Positions 1-11,179 of a stretch of 64,000 bases of DNA are shown piece by piece. The position numbers and the translations under genes were made by a program. The notes beneath the pieces were generated by a model. That model was not told where the DNA came from. It saw only the letters and a program-made list of their open reading frames with translations, and searched no databases. Each line of letters begins with the position of its first letter. The stretch's first letter is position 1. The DNA lies in contig CM063109.1 in the NCBI GenBank assembly GCA_031841125.1, forward strand, positions 5,370,321 to 5,434,320, given 5' to 3'. This DNA comes from Acanthococcus lagerstroemiae. Lineage: Eukaryota > Arthropoda > Insecta > Hemiptera > Eriococcidae.

Positions 1-1117
1 TAATCACGTCGGTCTCTCTCCTCTCGCACAGATTGCTCACGAGAGAAAAATATTCGCGAGATACGATAAAAAAGAGGGAAAAAAAGTTTACACGACGGCG
101 ATGAATTAACCTTTTTTTTTTTTCTGTTCAACAATTTCTGTTCGGTGCTCTCGACCTCTTTAGACACATCTGACAGAATACGTCATCGTTGATGAATCAT
201 TACACGAGAGTACAAATCTAGCGGAAACGTGCGACACTGACGCATATCAGCGTGGCAGCGCTGCATCAGATGTCCATTTCACATCTCCAAGTTCACCTCA
301 CGATTTCGGCTCCAGTTTCGAGAATACGCGGAAACGTTTTTTCGACAGATCGGGTCGGGTATTTCGTCAGTGAAGGGTGTATACGATGAAGAGCAGCCCG
401 TCAGGTTCCACGAAAAACCCTGTCATTCATCGACCACCATGAAGGACTGACTTCCTCATCAAGTCTGTTAGAGCAGTACTGCTTACCACTGTGTTTCAAA
501 TGGAATTTCCTTCGAATGTGCTAAATGCCTTTCACGAGGTTCAGTTATATCCGGACAATGGTTTACATACTGTACTTCACAACTGTTTCCACAGACCGAT
601 CGCCGACGTCATCAGGTACCGTAGCTCTAAAAGTACAGCAAATCAAGACCGACACTGCATATTTCGAACATCCGTGTGATATGAAAACGTAATACATTCA
701 GCCACGTTTCACAAGAGTTACCACTAATGGAAATAAATACGTACTGAAAGAGAGGCGACTTTTTGCGCTAAGAGTGAGCTGATTTAAATAATTTAAAAAA
801 AAAAAACCACGAAAAACCAGGGTGAGATTCCCATTTCCATTTCGGTCCTCAAAGATCTCTGCAGCTATAACGGTAGGTTTTATTGTTCAAGCTGGTTTCC
901 TTGATAAGGTTATCAGTCCTACGACCGGTTTGATGCAGCTCTCCATTTCTCCCTATCTTGTGCAAGTTCTTTCATTTCGTAATAAAACTTACATCTCACA
1001 TCCTTGATTAAAACTTTCCGAGGATGATGCTCCCCCAAGTAGCTCCCTCCTGGGCATCCGAATGGGGAGCTTTCTACGTCCGGAAAAATTATTCACTGGT
1101 TGGAACGCCATCATGAG
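1..1117. other. No gene recognised
   Basis: Ordinary mixed-composition DNA. Short reading frames (at most 62 codons) have no recognisable product, and I see no inverted repeat or tandem repeat beyond short A/T runs near 112 and 797. Confidence 0.5.
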
Positions 1118-1119
1118 TA

Positions 1120-1373
1120 CCTGTGGGCTGACAGGGAGAATGGGACCTCAGGGTAAGAAAAAAAAAAAAAAAAATTTTGTAATAATAACTGTTTTTGACT
1201 AATTTTTGGCCACTCTTTCGCCTGGTATTGTCGAAAGAATTTTCTCAAACGGCTGTAAGTCTCCAAAGTTGACTGTCTCTGTAACGTGAAAACGTTGTCA
1301 ATTTTGTTCATCCGCTCTCCTGTAAAATTTACATTTTTGCGCTGAGGTCCCTTTCTTTCTGTCAGCGCACACC
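1120..1373. mobile_element. TA-flanked inverted-repeat element (Tc1/mariner-like MITE)
   Basis: About 33 bp at the left end (CTGACAG and GGGACCTCAG motifs, 1120-1152) is repeated in inverted orientation at 1339-1373 (CTGAGGTCCC and CTGTCAG). The ends are flanked by TA at 1118-1119 and 1374-1375, the duplication made by IS630/Tc1/mariner transposases. There is no transposase reading frame, so it is non-autonomous. A poly-A run of about 18 lies just inside the left arm. Confidence 0.65.
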
Positions 1374-1375
1374 TA

Positions 1376-3627
1376 ATTAATATTTAGAAAAGTTACCTTT
1401 CCTGGAAAGAGATACTGTTGCAATTTTTCATTGCTTTCAACAGGGTTTATACGTCGGAGTTTGCCTTCTCTAGGTGCTTTTGGTTGCGATTTTAACGATA
1501 CATAACCTTATAGAGTCTTGTTTTCTCTCTTTTTTTACGCTTAAACCTCCTCACCACGGTACAAGCTCAGATGATTTCGAGGAACTGGTTGAATTAAGGA
1601 ACTTTCACGTAGAAAGGATTCTAGAAATTGCAATTTAAACTTCAATTCGATTTACTTCTATTTTTATAGCTGAAATGATTGAAAAATGAGCTCGTTATCA
1701 AAAGGACTATTTCACGATGACACCAGATACCGCCGAACTTTCCTTAGAAGAACAAGCTCAGGGACGTAACCATGAACTGACCAGTTTCGAACCTCTTCTT
1801 CAGTGCATCACAATTATCCCCAGGGTCAAACGGACTGACACAGAATATTCAATAACTTTCAAACCCTCGAAGTCATAATCGAAAATGAACGACACGTTTT
1901 ATTAGACGTCATCTCCCTCCCCCGTAAGGCCTCAGCATCATTTCCAATTCAGGGACACTGCGATCAAGAAGATAAAGTTGAAAGTAAAGAGATTCCAAAA
2001 ATCCAATACTTGGTAATGGTAATTTCTTGTCCAGCACATAAAAGGTCTTCAACACCATTAGAACTTTCGCAGATTATACAGCACTCGAGGAAACACAATT
2101 GCGATCATATTTTTTGTACTCATCGAAGACAAGAGCTCGGAGGAAAGATACAAGTCAAGCCCATCTACGCCTGCCTGAGATGTTTCCAGCTCTCTTTCTC
2201 ACAATACGTAGTCACAGGAAATAAAAAGACATTCTTTTTCAAAGAATTGAATTTGGTTGAACGGCTCAAAGAAATCTAATCAAAATTTAAGGCGGTTTTT
2301 AATAGATATCATTAGACGCTCTTATCTAGTTAGAATGAATCTCGAATAATTCGTTTCAGAGGCGTTTAAAAAGGAGGAAGAGGGATGTGGATGTACGTAA
2401 GTATACTACCCCCTCCTTATACCAAGGGGAAAGCCAAGTTCCAGGGCGTGTTACCTAAGAGTTTAGACCAGAGAAATTCAACTTTTCTGCTATCAGCTAA
2501 AAACTTTGGCAAAATTGTAGACCGGAGAACTTTTTCTGCCCCTTTTCTTGTATATCGTCCAAGTCTCCAAGATGGATTATGTAAAGAGACACTGTAAATC
2601 AATCCTTTATATCTGATTTTCAAGACGGATGAAATAATTGTTATATTTTGACTACGTTGACTAAAGTCAGGCGTAGAATGACTAAAAATTAAGGTTGAAC
2701 AAAAACAGCCAAAATTTCCTTCATTCGATATCCAAGGTTTCAAACTGATTTAAAAACTTGCGTTTGGACATAAAAAGAATGTCCGCAAAATTTCGTCGAA
2801 AAAACAAATTATTTCACGACTCTAGGGGACTAAGGTTTGAAAGGTTTTCACGTATGTATTATACTCTAATCTCCATTTTTAAAGGTTAAATACAACTGTA
2901 ACGATTAAAAAATCATAATGTAACGGTTTAAATTGTCCCAGTTGGTTCACGAACTCCCCTACACAAAGGCCTCGCGGGATCATCATTTTTGCGAGGATGG
3001 GGAGGAAAGAGGTAAACTATCGACTCGGAAGTAGAAATCAGCGAGTTGGCCAAGTGGATACCCATACCCAGACAAGCAAATAAGATTTTCACTCATCTAA
3101 AATTCGCCGTGTTTTTTGACTGAGATTATAGCCTTGGAGGAGGGGGGGATACCACCGGTCGCAAGACCTAGGCCCCTACATCACCTACATGCATGGTAAG
3201 CTCCTCTCATTTCCAGTACAGGGTGTATATTTGAAATGGGAAAGAGAGGGAACAGCTCACTGTGGTATATAAACGGTGCGGGGATAAGGTTTGAAAACCA
3301 ATCTGAATAGTTTTTTAGCGTTTCAATCTAGTTTTTCTGCTACGAAAACGAAGATGAGGAAGGAATACAAGGCTGTATCCCATTAAGAGAGGTGAATCGG
3401 CCTCCGGCGATTTTTTCGATTTTCATTCTAGTCTTAGATGAGTACAGATGAAAGAAAATTTTCAAGTCGTTGACGACATTCCCATCCACCTCCAGGGAGG
3501 ACATAGTCAGATATATCGAAAGGAGGATCCTGTTTCTGCTCTTTTGCTCTTTTCGATTAAAAGCGAACGGCGAACATTTTTTGATACTGGTTCTTACCCT
3601 GCTCCTGTTAGGGATACTAGACTATGA
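1376..3627. other. No gene recognised
   Basis: Long stretch without a convincing coding region or repeat. A tRNA A-box-like string (TTGGCCAAGTGGATA) occurs near 3052-3066, identical to the A box of the SINE at 9369-9601, but no B box follows. It is at best a SINE head fragment. Confidence 0.4.
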
Positions 3628-3761
3628 TGAGTACTCTCGACCGCCATTTTAGTAGCAGAAGCCGAGAGTAAACACGTAACATGTTGTGATAATGATTTAC
3701 GTTGTGATAAGTAATGTTTACTCTTAGCTTCTGCTACTAAAATGGTGGTCGAGAGTACTCA
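3628..3761. mobile_element. Short palindromic element carrying CCGCCATTTT
   Basis: Two arms of 47 bp (3628-3674 and 3715-3761) are near-perfect reverse complements, starting TGAGTACTCTCGACC and ending GGTCGAGAGTACTCA, with a 40-bp loop. The left arm contains CCGCCATTTT, a motif found in several other palindromic elements here. No convincing target duplication is visible. It is non-coding, a MITE or foldback derivative. Confidence 0.75.
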
Positions 3762-3869
3762 GCGTGGTTCAGTATCTCTACTCCTGTCACTCGTTCGTTC
3801 TTGTTAATTTCTGTGAATCGTTGAACAGAGCAGGAGTAAAACCTAACTCATAGTTTGATAGCAACAGCA

Positions 3870-4231
3870 CACTGAAAGAGCAGATATTCAAAACGAAGGG
3901 GTTAGGTAAAATAGCAGGTTTGATCAACACTGCATGGAAGTGAGCGGGACATGTAGCAAGGTTGAAAGATGACCGATGGAGCTATAACACAATTTATTAG
4001 TATTCAACACTCTGCAAAAGTAAAAAAAGGTCACCAATGCATGCGGGGGAGCCATGACATTAATAAGTTCTGGAGGGAGGGAGGTTAAGAACTTTCAGAG
4101 AAATGCAGCGGGTAGGAGAGCAGGGGAACTACTGCCGGAAACCTATGCTTTCTATAGGCCTAAGATCAACAAAATGAAATGTCAAAAAAATTACATACTA
4201 TGATGTCCTCAATAAATTTGATTTTGATTTG
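3870..4231 (+). pseudogene. LINE reverse-transcriptase C-terminal tail relic (RTE/CR1-like)
   Basis: In one frame from about 3872 the translation contains WK*AGHVARLKDDRWS (3934-3983), which matches the conserved WAGHVAR..DDRW segment near the C-terminus of many animal LINE proteins. After frame disruption a second stretch (4081-4160; FQRNAAGRRA, then ETY) resembles the end of the same domain. At least one stop and more than one frameshift make it dead. The 3' end has AATAAA and a TTTGATTTTGATTTG tail (4211-4231), typical of such elements. It is a 5'-truncated insertion lying about 110 bp upstream of the candidate gene at 4341. Confidence 0.75.
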
Positions 4232-4340
4232 ACTCCGTGATCAACTGGACAACAAGCTGTTCCCTGTGGTAGGCCTATACGCCACAATATCTCGTTACTT
4301 GCACAATAAATGTTGCAAGTGTTTCAATTCAGATACAACA

Positions 4341-4669
4341 ATGGTGGAAGACAGGCCCGGCCTGGCGAATCAATTTTTGGGATTCAAAACGTAAGGGGCT
4401 CGGTTAACTAATCTGAATATTTTTTCAGTGATGTGGATCGCAACAAAAAAAGGCCCACAAGGCCACAGAAGGTCGGAAGGCTCGGGAAGCATTTGCATCT
4501 CCTCACCGCCAGCCAGGCCGTGCAAAAATCGGGAGATAAAAATGAGGTTGAGCTAGGGGAGGAAAAACGAAGGAGTAGGCGGAAATTTTTATTAGTGTCA
4601 CTTAAATCAACTGACATACTGTATTTCCCAAAAGCAACAGATCAAGAACTAATATGTTTTTCTTACTGA
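4341..4669 (+). CDS. Candidate two-exon small protein, unknown function
   Basis: ATG at 4341 sits in a good context (ACAACAATGG). Exon 1 is 4341-4390 (starts MVEDRPGLANQFLGFK). It ends at a donor, AAAAC/GTAAGG, followed by a 38-nt intron (4391-4428) with a CTAAT branch-like site and a TTTTTTCAG acceptor. Exon 2 (4429-4669) continues in frame to TGA, giving 96 residues; the middle is basic (RPTRPQK, EEKRRSRRK). The intron length is not a multiple of three, so the frame is joined only by splicing. I recognise no family. Doubts are the very short intron and the position just after a LINE tail. The real 3' end could differ, for example a second donor near GTAGGC at about 4574. Confidence 0.33.
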
Positions 4670-4889
4670 CACATATCAACTCAATTTTCAAACAAACTAA
4701 TGTGTCCCCTTCAATAATACAGATAGGTAACACCCAGTTAAGAGAATTTTCGTTGATTTTCGCTGTACTATCGCGATGAACATCTGATGGAAAAAGCGTT
4801 ATTTTCTCAACTCCAGTTTGGCGCCCTATAATATCGAGAATGTGCCATATCCTTCCAACCTGCCTACCAATGGAGGAACACCTTGTAAA

Positions 4890-6740
4890 TTTGTGCAGTT
4901 CAACCACCTATCCCCGACCGAAACAGCAGACTTTTGCTACTAGAACGAAAACCAATGGTACTTTCTAGCAACCGTAAACCACATTTACGTTCGAATATGA
5001 ACTTTTGAGTTGACTAGAAGGTACACCGAACCTACTAAGGCTGAGTGGGCGCCATCAATACCAATCCAACCCGAAGTGCCTACCCTCTGCGCGGCCGCCC
5101 AGCTCTCGATCAACTCAACACACGTCATTATCGTAAGCGATCTTTAAAAATTAATTACGATAATACGCGAAGCGACGCCACGGCACAACCGACCACAACT
5201 TCGTCGACAGGGTGCTTCGACGCCGCTTTGACATCGAATTTGACACCACCTGCCACAACACGTCAACGTCAACACCGAGCCACCGCCGCCAAGTCGACTA
5301 CAGGAGCATCTATAATTGAGGCCGAACGCAGCGCCGAGTAATCGATACATGTACACTTTTTCACAGAACCCGTTAAGGATGCCGAAGGCGAAAGGGATGA
5401 ATCGGGAAATACCACAATCAGTTCCGGGGGTAAAATAAGCGTGGAAACACAAGCAAGCGCGGAAAAAATCAACAAACTTGACGGGAAAAAACCCGTAAGA
5501 ATGGGAACGCGTGCGATCGATCACACACGTCACCGTGTAACGGTATCGGGTGATTACACTTGTCACGATGCCGCTACCGAAACCACCTCAAACTACCACC
5601 AATAGCACCGCCGAAAAAAGCATTGCGAGTCTTGTCACTTTCTAGACGGGGAAAAGAACAGAGCGAGGTGAGAGAGACACAAACTGAGCCAGAGAATGAA
5701 GAAAGCGAGAAAGGAGAGTGCGACGAAAACGCCGAACAACACCACCAGGCTGCAGACGGAATATATAACGAAAATGCGTACACCGAGAGCAAGACGTACG
5801 GGAGGAGGACCGTGGGAAAATATTTCTCAAAACCACCCCTCTCTCTCTGTCGCAAAAGTTTTCCCTTCGCGCGCGTTTTACAACTCCGTTTAAACGATTC
5901 AACAGATACCAATAGTCCATCAGACGGGTTTCCACCGGGAATAGGAATGCGCCAGAAAGCGAGCGAGCGAGACAGAAAACGAGAGACGCCGAGAGACGAG
6001 AGTGAGCGAGAGAATCACAAAGAGAGAAAGAGTGCAGACCGAAGGGAGAACGAGCGAGCGAGAAAGAGAGACGACAAGACGGAGAGAGGAAGAGTGAGAG
6101 AGAGCACAAGCGAGCGAGAGAGACAGACGGCGAGCAATATAAACAGACGGAAACTGCGGTGGTATAGCAACACTTTACAAACTAATACGGAAGGTCGTCG
6201 TACAGTTGCGCGTTTTCTACACAGCGAGATAATAAATTCTAAAGACGAGGAAAAGAGAAAACATATTCGAGTCCGTCCGTCCGCTGTCTGTTAGGAAATC
6301 ATTTTTAGGTCGTTTAATGGGAATAAAATTAACTGTTTACTCTTCGCGGCGCGCCATTATCGTGTCTATGTATGCGTCTGTATATATACACGACTGCTTT
6401 ACACCAATATATGCCACAGCGATCGCGCTTATCGATTATATACTTTCGATTTTAATCGCGATGAACGAAAAGATACGTAATAACAGTTATTACTATTTTT
6501 ACGCGGTCGTCGCAACCCAGACGTCGTGCACACTTTTCGGGCATTCGTGATGCGCGCCGCGGCAAGGGCTTCCATCGGCCTTCCGACGAGCACGTCCGTT
6601 TTTCAGATATGTATCTCTAGTTCGACCAACGGATTTCTTGGACTGACTGAGAGAGCACAACAACCTGTCGGGGGAGACCCAAACCCGTGATCAGCGAAAC
6701 AAACTAGACCGAAGTAACACGAGGGTAATCGAAATCGTCT
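4890..6740. promoter_or_regulatory. CpG-dense, transposon-free block with GA tract
   Basis: CpG dinucleotides are much denser here than in the flanks, and no inverted-repeat element is visible. Several overlapping open frames on both strands (the longest is 5560-6294 +, 244 codons) arise from low-complexity GA/CT and ACA-rich sequence and have no recognisable domain, so I do not call them genes. It looks like a promoter or enhancer block, possibly a 5' UTR. Confidence 0.45.
5944..6130 (+). repeat. GA-rich low-complexity tract (GAGAG cluster)
   Basis: Degenerate (GA)n/(GCGA)n run with many GAGAG and GCGAGCGAG units. GAGAG is the binding motif of GAGA factor (Trl) in insects. The tract creates the highly charged Arg/Glu open frame on + and a Ser/Leu frame on -, both probably spurious. 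Confidence 0.7.
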
Positions 6741-7717
6741 GCGTCTGAAACTAGTTTTCTCATCGAGTTTAAAAATCCTGTAGATAAGGCAGATGACAGG
6801 CCCTTTCTGTCATTAGAAGCTGTTCAAGGCTCTGTGCTATCATTCTAGGACCAAGGATTTGGATAGACATGAACCAATGAAGATATGTACATAACTTCGA
6901 TTCAGCTCTGTAATTACACACTGGTACAATCGATCCGCTATTTTGATAGTACGAAAGTTCAAGAATCTGTCACGAACTTCTAGCATTTTCGAAACTGTGA
7001 TTGACGTTTCGGATTCTACATTCCAAATATACACAAGAATCATGCCGGAATTTTTATTCATATACATGTATTCTGATCATCTGTACCAGAACTTTGTATC
7101 ATCGATTGTGACATGCCACACGTAAAAGGTCATTTGATCGAGACATGAAATCGATCCATGTACTAAATGAAATCATAACAATTTTGAGCCCATTCGGAGA
7201 CCCGTAACCTCAAAACACGGAAAAAAATGGATTTAAAATCTAACCTTCGAAAAAGTGAATCTTTAGGAAAACAGGCTTTAAAAAGAAAGTGAACACATAA
7301 TATGAGCCTTCTATACTTCAACTGTATGGAAATCACACCTCGACAATGGATGAAGATATCCTAATGTGGTCAACAAACTTCAGTATAGAAATATTTGATA
7401 CTTCGTACAAAAGTGAAATCCAAAATTCGTCAATTCTGATTTCGGAACGGGAAATCGGTTGCAACTCTAAAACTAGAAACGACTGAATCGGCCCTTCAGG
7501 CGCGGAATAACAGTCAACGGTTTACTGAATTGAAAGAAAAATTCGAAATATTGCTGGATCGCTTGATTTACGTTACGAGATATGCTATGTTCATCGTCAC
7601 GTGAAAACAAAAAATGCGACTGAAAGTAGGAATCACTAAGTTTATCTTGAGAAAACTCAATGATTCCGAACTGACTACGGATCGATTTTACTCAAGTGTA
7701 ATAATACAGCCCTACAG
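6741..7717. other. No gene recognised
   Basis: AT-rich sequence with only short, non-descript frames. No repeat structure seen. Confidence 0.45.
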
Positions 7718-7723
7718 TAAGTC

Positions 7724-7923
7724 CAGGCGCGGATCCACGGGAGGGGGGGGGGATCCCCTAAAACCAAAAAAGGGAAAATTAGGAGAGTTGGGAAGAATCT
7801 GAGGGGAAGGCGGAAAAATCTGCGGAGGAGGAAATCCATGGGTGAGGAGGCAGTAAAAAGATTTTCGCGCGCTTTTCCTTCTGCCATTTCTCTTCCCAAA
7901 ATGATCGTCGGGATCCGCGCCTG
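7724..7923. mobile_element. Inverted-repeat element, ends CAGGCGCGGATCC
   Basis: CAGGCGCGGATCC at 7724-7736 is repeated inverted (GGATCCGCGCCTG) at 7911-7923. TAAGTC flanks both sides (7718-7723 and 7924-7929), a 6-bp direct repeat. A run of ten G lies just inside the left end (7743-7752). The 200-bp length, CAG start and G-rich subterminal run resemble hAT-type MITEs, although those normally show 8-bp duplications. Confidence 0.68.
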
Positions 7924-7929
7924 TAAGTC

Positions 7930-9354
7930 TCAATTTACAACACAAAAGACAAGTTATTTTGGCTTTGTCTCGACACTCCGCTGGTCAGGAACTACAATCA
8001 TAAGACAAATCGCATGCACGCTAATCGTATCTACTACGGAAGACATACTTTCCTGGGACTACCACTTCATCTTACTCAAGTATGATTACTAGATTCGGAA
8101 ATATTTCACCTTTCTGGATTCTTATCTATTTCAAAAATGATACCTCATCACCTTCAGATTCGCAGTTCACTTTTTCAGTTTGGACTTAGTAGCCGGTTTT
8201 GCATCCGCTTCTCAGGTGTGAAGATATCGAATTTTTTTTAGACTCGAGCTTGTTCCATCTTGTGTGGACACTCCACCGGAGGATCCCTCATGACTCTCAA
8301 ATCTATACCTCATCGCACAGTTTTCTATTGGTGCTTTTCAAGTGTTACTCAAGCGTTCAAAATAAACTCGTGTTAGTTTCATCTTTCTGCACTTGCTACT
8401 TGGTATACGAGGAAAACTCTTTGATCTATTACATTATTCGTACTTTTTTCAGCTATTAATACTACCTTTTCCCCCATTGTTTTTCTGGCTCACCTTCACA
8501 TATAATTTCTGAAGCGGAGTCGGTTTCATTTGTTTAGACTCTCCTCGACCTTAAGAATCCCTCAGCACCACGAGACCAATGATTCACCCATTCCAGTTTT
8601 CCTGAAGTGCAAGTTTCCATCGGTCTCAAGTCTTATTTGAATGTTTTTCAGACTGAAGTTAGTTTCACCCTTTTATGATCAACATCGGGCGAGAAAAATG
8701 TTAGCTCCTTCAAACTGACCTTCACTGTTTCCTGTTCTCTCAAACTGATAGCTCTTTTTTCCATCCCTTTCCAGACCCGCGCACACAGTTGTAATTCACA
8801 CTTATACGTTAATTTTACTTTTCAAGACAGTTCCTAACTCTTTAAAGATCCCCCATCACCCTCAGATGTGCTATGCTTTTCAGTTTTTGGTCAACAGCCC
8901 TCTTAATCGGTTCTCATCCAGTGTTACACAATTATCCTGAGATTTGTAACATCAGTCGTTGGCTGTTACAGACACGAGCCTACATAAAACCGTCACACCA
9001 TACATAGACTTGCGATCAAATTTAAAACGAGACCAACGAAGGCAGCAAAGAGTCGTAGAAACATACGAACGTCTCTGTCTTAAAAATGTTTTTAGTTCGC
9101 AAAGAGTCTCTAAAAAGTCTGAAAAAATACCTGTGAATGAATCCCTAGAAAACCTAACGTATAACAGAGAGAATCCTTTACCAAAACTCACAAAATCTTG
9201 ATTTTCCGACTTTTCGACAAAGGGAGTTTCAGAAAGAGATCTTCCATTCGAAAAACACCTACTATTATCGTCATGAATCTAGATTCCGGAGCAATAAGGT
9301 AAACAGCACGGAAGTCACCACTCTCGTTCCACAGAGTACTAAATTCTTTTTTCC
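7930..9354. other. No gene recognised; pyrimidine-rich
   Basis: The + strand is enriched in TTTC/CTCA/TTTCAG strings between about 8100 and 8960, perhaps a very degenerate repeat. No coding region, RNA gene or element end is supported. Confidence 0.4.
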
Positions 9355-9368
9355 ACCAATGCTATGAT

Positions 9369-9601
9369 CCTCTTTTCTAATTTTACTCTCAACCCGAGCC
9401 CTGGAATCTGCCCTTTCGAGCACTGCCTCAGAGACGTTGGGGACGCTGTTAGGGCTGTCTTAATCCTCTTCTCATCTTGCCGAAAAACCGGCCTAGGTCG
9501 AAATTTAGGAAGTTGCTACGTGGGCTCGAACTGGCTCGAACCCGGGACCTCCGTACGTATTCCGACATCAGCGCGCTATCCACTTGGCCAACCGGACCCC
9601 G
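9369..9601 (-). mobile_element. tRNA-derived SINE, full length, with 14-bp target duplication
   Basis: On the minus strand from 9601 the head carries an RNA polymerase III A box (TTGGCCAAGTGGATA) and a B box (GGGTTCGAGCC) about 45 bp apart, as in a tRNA. No closing acceptor stem follows, so this is tRNA-derived rather than a tRNA gene. A body with GAGAAGAGG...AGGGCT sequence (complement of 9433-9478) and a short A-rich tail follow. ACCAATGCTATGAT occurs exactly on both sides (9355-9368 and 9602-9615), a classic target-primed insertion duplication. The body is shared with 19300-19480. Confidence 0.85.
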
Positions 9602-9707
9602 ACCAATGCTATGATACTCAAGATATTGAGGGCGTTCAGTGGCGACTGCACTGAAGCGGAAATTTGGATTTCACGGACAGAAAAGTTTTTGGGTTCGACC
9701 AGGAAAA

Positions 9708-9785
9708 GAGTATTCCCTACTAGATTAATACTAAGGTACTAAGAGAGAGTATTCCCTTCTAGATTAATACTAAGGTACTAAGAGA
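9708..9785. repeat. Two-copy 39-bp tandem duplication
   Basis: The unit starting GAGTATTCCC and ending CTAAGAGA occurs at 9708-9746 and 9747-9785 with only about one or two differences. This is a recent local duplication. Confidence 0.9.
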
Positions 9786-9789
9786 GAAG

Positions 9790-11070
9790 TCCGCGTTCCT
9801 TCAATTCGACAATGTTGCCAACTGAAATCTAATTTTGACAGATGGCACAAATTTTTCAGCATCTTCCCCCTTTCCGGGTGAGACTTCCACATTACTGGCA
9901 ACGCGTGAATTAACACTATAGGTCTGCATAACTTACAATACGACAGCAAATTATTGATTGAAACTTCCACTGAAAATAATGCACAACTCACCTGCAACAA
10001 AAGAAAATAATATACCGTTAGAGAACTGAGAATCATAAAGCAGAATACGTAGTAACATTACAAGATAGAGAAAATTGAACAGGATAAAACTAATGAGTAA
10101 AATATGGAAAACTTTCCAAACATTAAATAAAAATTGAATAGATTTCTTCAGTACCACGGTAAATATGTAGTACCAACCAAATTGAAAAAAAAAAGAAACC
10201 GAGCGAAAAATTTCTTCCCACATTCACCAGGGAAAGTGCATTTCCATATAATACAGAAATTTGGAATTCCATTTTGTTTTTCTGGCTACTTTATGGAAGT
10301 TCGAGACGTTCTTTGTATTTTTGTACTATTGAACGGAGTATCATCAACTTTGAAATCGTATCACCGTGTAGTGCACTACTGTCTCAAGTTGTCCTGACTT
10401 AAGTTTCAAAATTTCACGACGGATTTCGAATTGTTTCAACAAGACCTGTAAGAATTGTAGCGGATACTAGCACAGCCTGGTTCCACATCAGTTTCAAAAG
10501 ATCTGGACAATTCCTATAAATCTCAACGGTCTCAAGAAATCTAAACGATTTTACAAACCAAGTCTCAACACAGTGTTGCAGAGTCTCAAAGTTTGAACGT
10601 ACTCTTATCACACAGAATCACATGTAGACATCAGGTAGCCCGATGAAAATGATTTGTGAAAACTACTTCAGGGTCGTAGGATTCTTCGCGGCATTGAAAC
10701 GAATCAGCAAGATTCCTCAAGACTCAGCTATGACTTCTACAACTCCAAGGTTTGTTACGACTGATAATGCTTCGAAAAACACAAGAATTAGCCACAATTT
10801 CGTTTTCCAATCTTGCTAAAACGTTGTAAACCTGAGTACGAAAAAACTCAATCATGGATCCCTACTCAGTAGTTACTTTTGCTTGTGACAATTTCCCTCA
10901 GTTAAATCAACGAACCTTAAATATGAGTACTTAAGGTTCTTCACGTGATGACCTAAAATTGTGCGAAGTATTTTGCCAACTACGGGTAAATGTTGTGGAA
11001 AATGGAATTTCAAATAGTTTTTCAACGGTTCTGTACACGCACACGTCGTTCACACGACAAATTCAAACCA
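9790..11070. other. No gene recognised; degenerate GTCTCAA-like repeats at 10.4-10.63 kb
   Basis: Between about 10410 and 10630 the words TCTCAA, GTCTCAA and TTTGAAC recur at irregular spacing near 20-30 bp, like a decayed minisatellite. The rest is featureless apart from the small palindrome at 10913-10944. Confidence 0.35.
10913..10944. repeat. Small palindrome, isolated end of the 53.65-kb foldback family
   Basis: AACCTTAA (10913-10920) and TTAAGGTT (10931-10938) form an 8-bp stem. GTACTTAAGGTTCTTCAC closely matches the terminus at 53852-53871 of the foldback element at 53654. It is probably a relic end. Confidence 0.5.
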
Positions 11071-11073
11071 GAA

Positions 11074-11125
11074 CACCTAAATATAAGCGATTGGCGAGAA
11101 TACCTAAATAAGCGATTGGTGAATC
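11074..11125. repeat. Two-copy tandem repeat of about 27 bp
   Basis: ACCTAAATA followed by AAGCGATTGG occurs at 11074 and 11102 with small differences, a degenerate tandem duplication. Confidence 0.6.
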
Positions 11126-11179
11126 GGGACCCAAAATGGCGTTAAGTTTCGTATTTAGGTTTACAGCGTTCTAACTCAA

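Noticed and set aside
3052..3066. tRNA or SINE on +
   Set aside because: Only an A-box-like word; no B box within 100 bp.
5560..6294. 244-codon open frame on +, the longest in the window
   Set aside because: It runs through the GA-rich tract; the product is Arg/Glu/Ser low complexity, and open frames also exist on the opposite strand at the same place. No domain or splice evidence.
9530..9601. tRNA gene on -
   Set aside because: A and B boxes are present but there is no 3' acceptor strand pairing with the 5' end, and a SINE body and target duplication follow.
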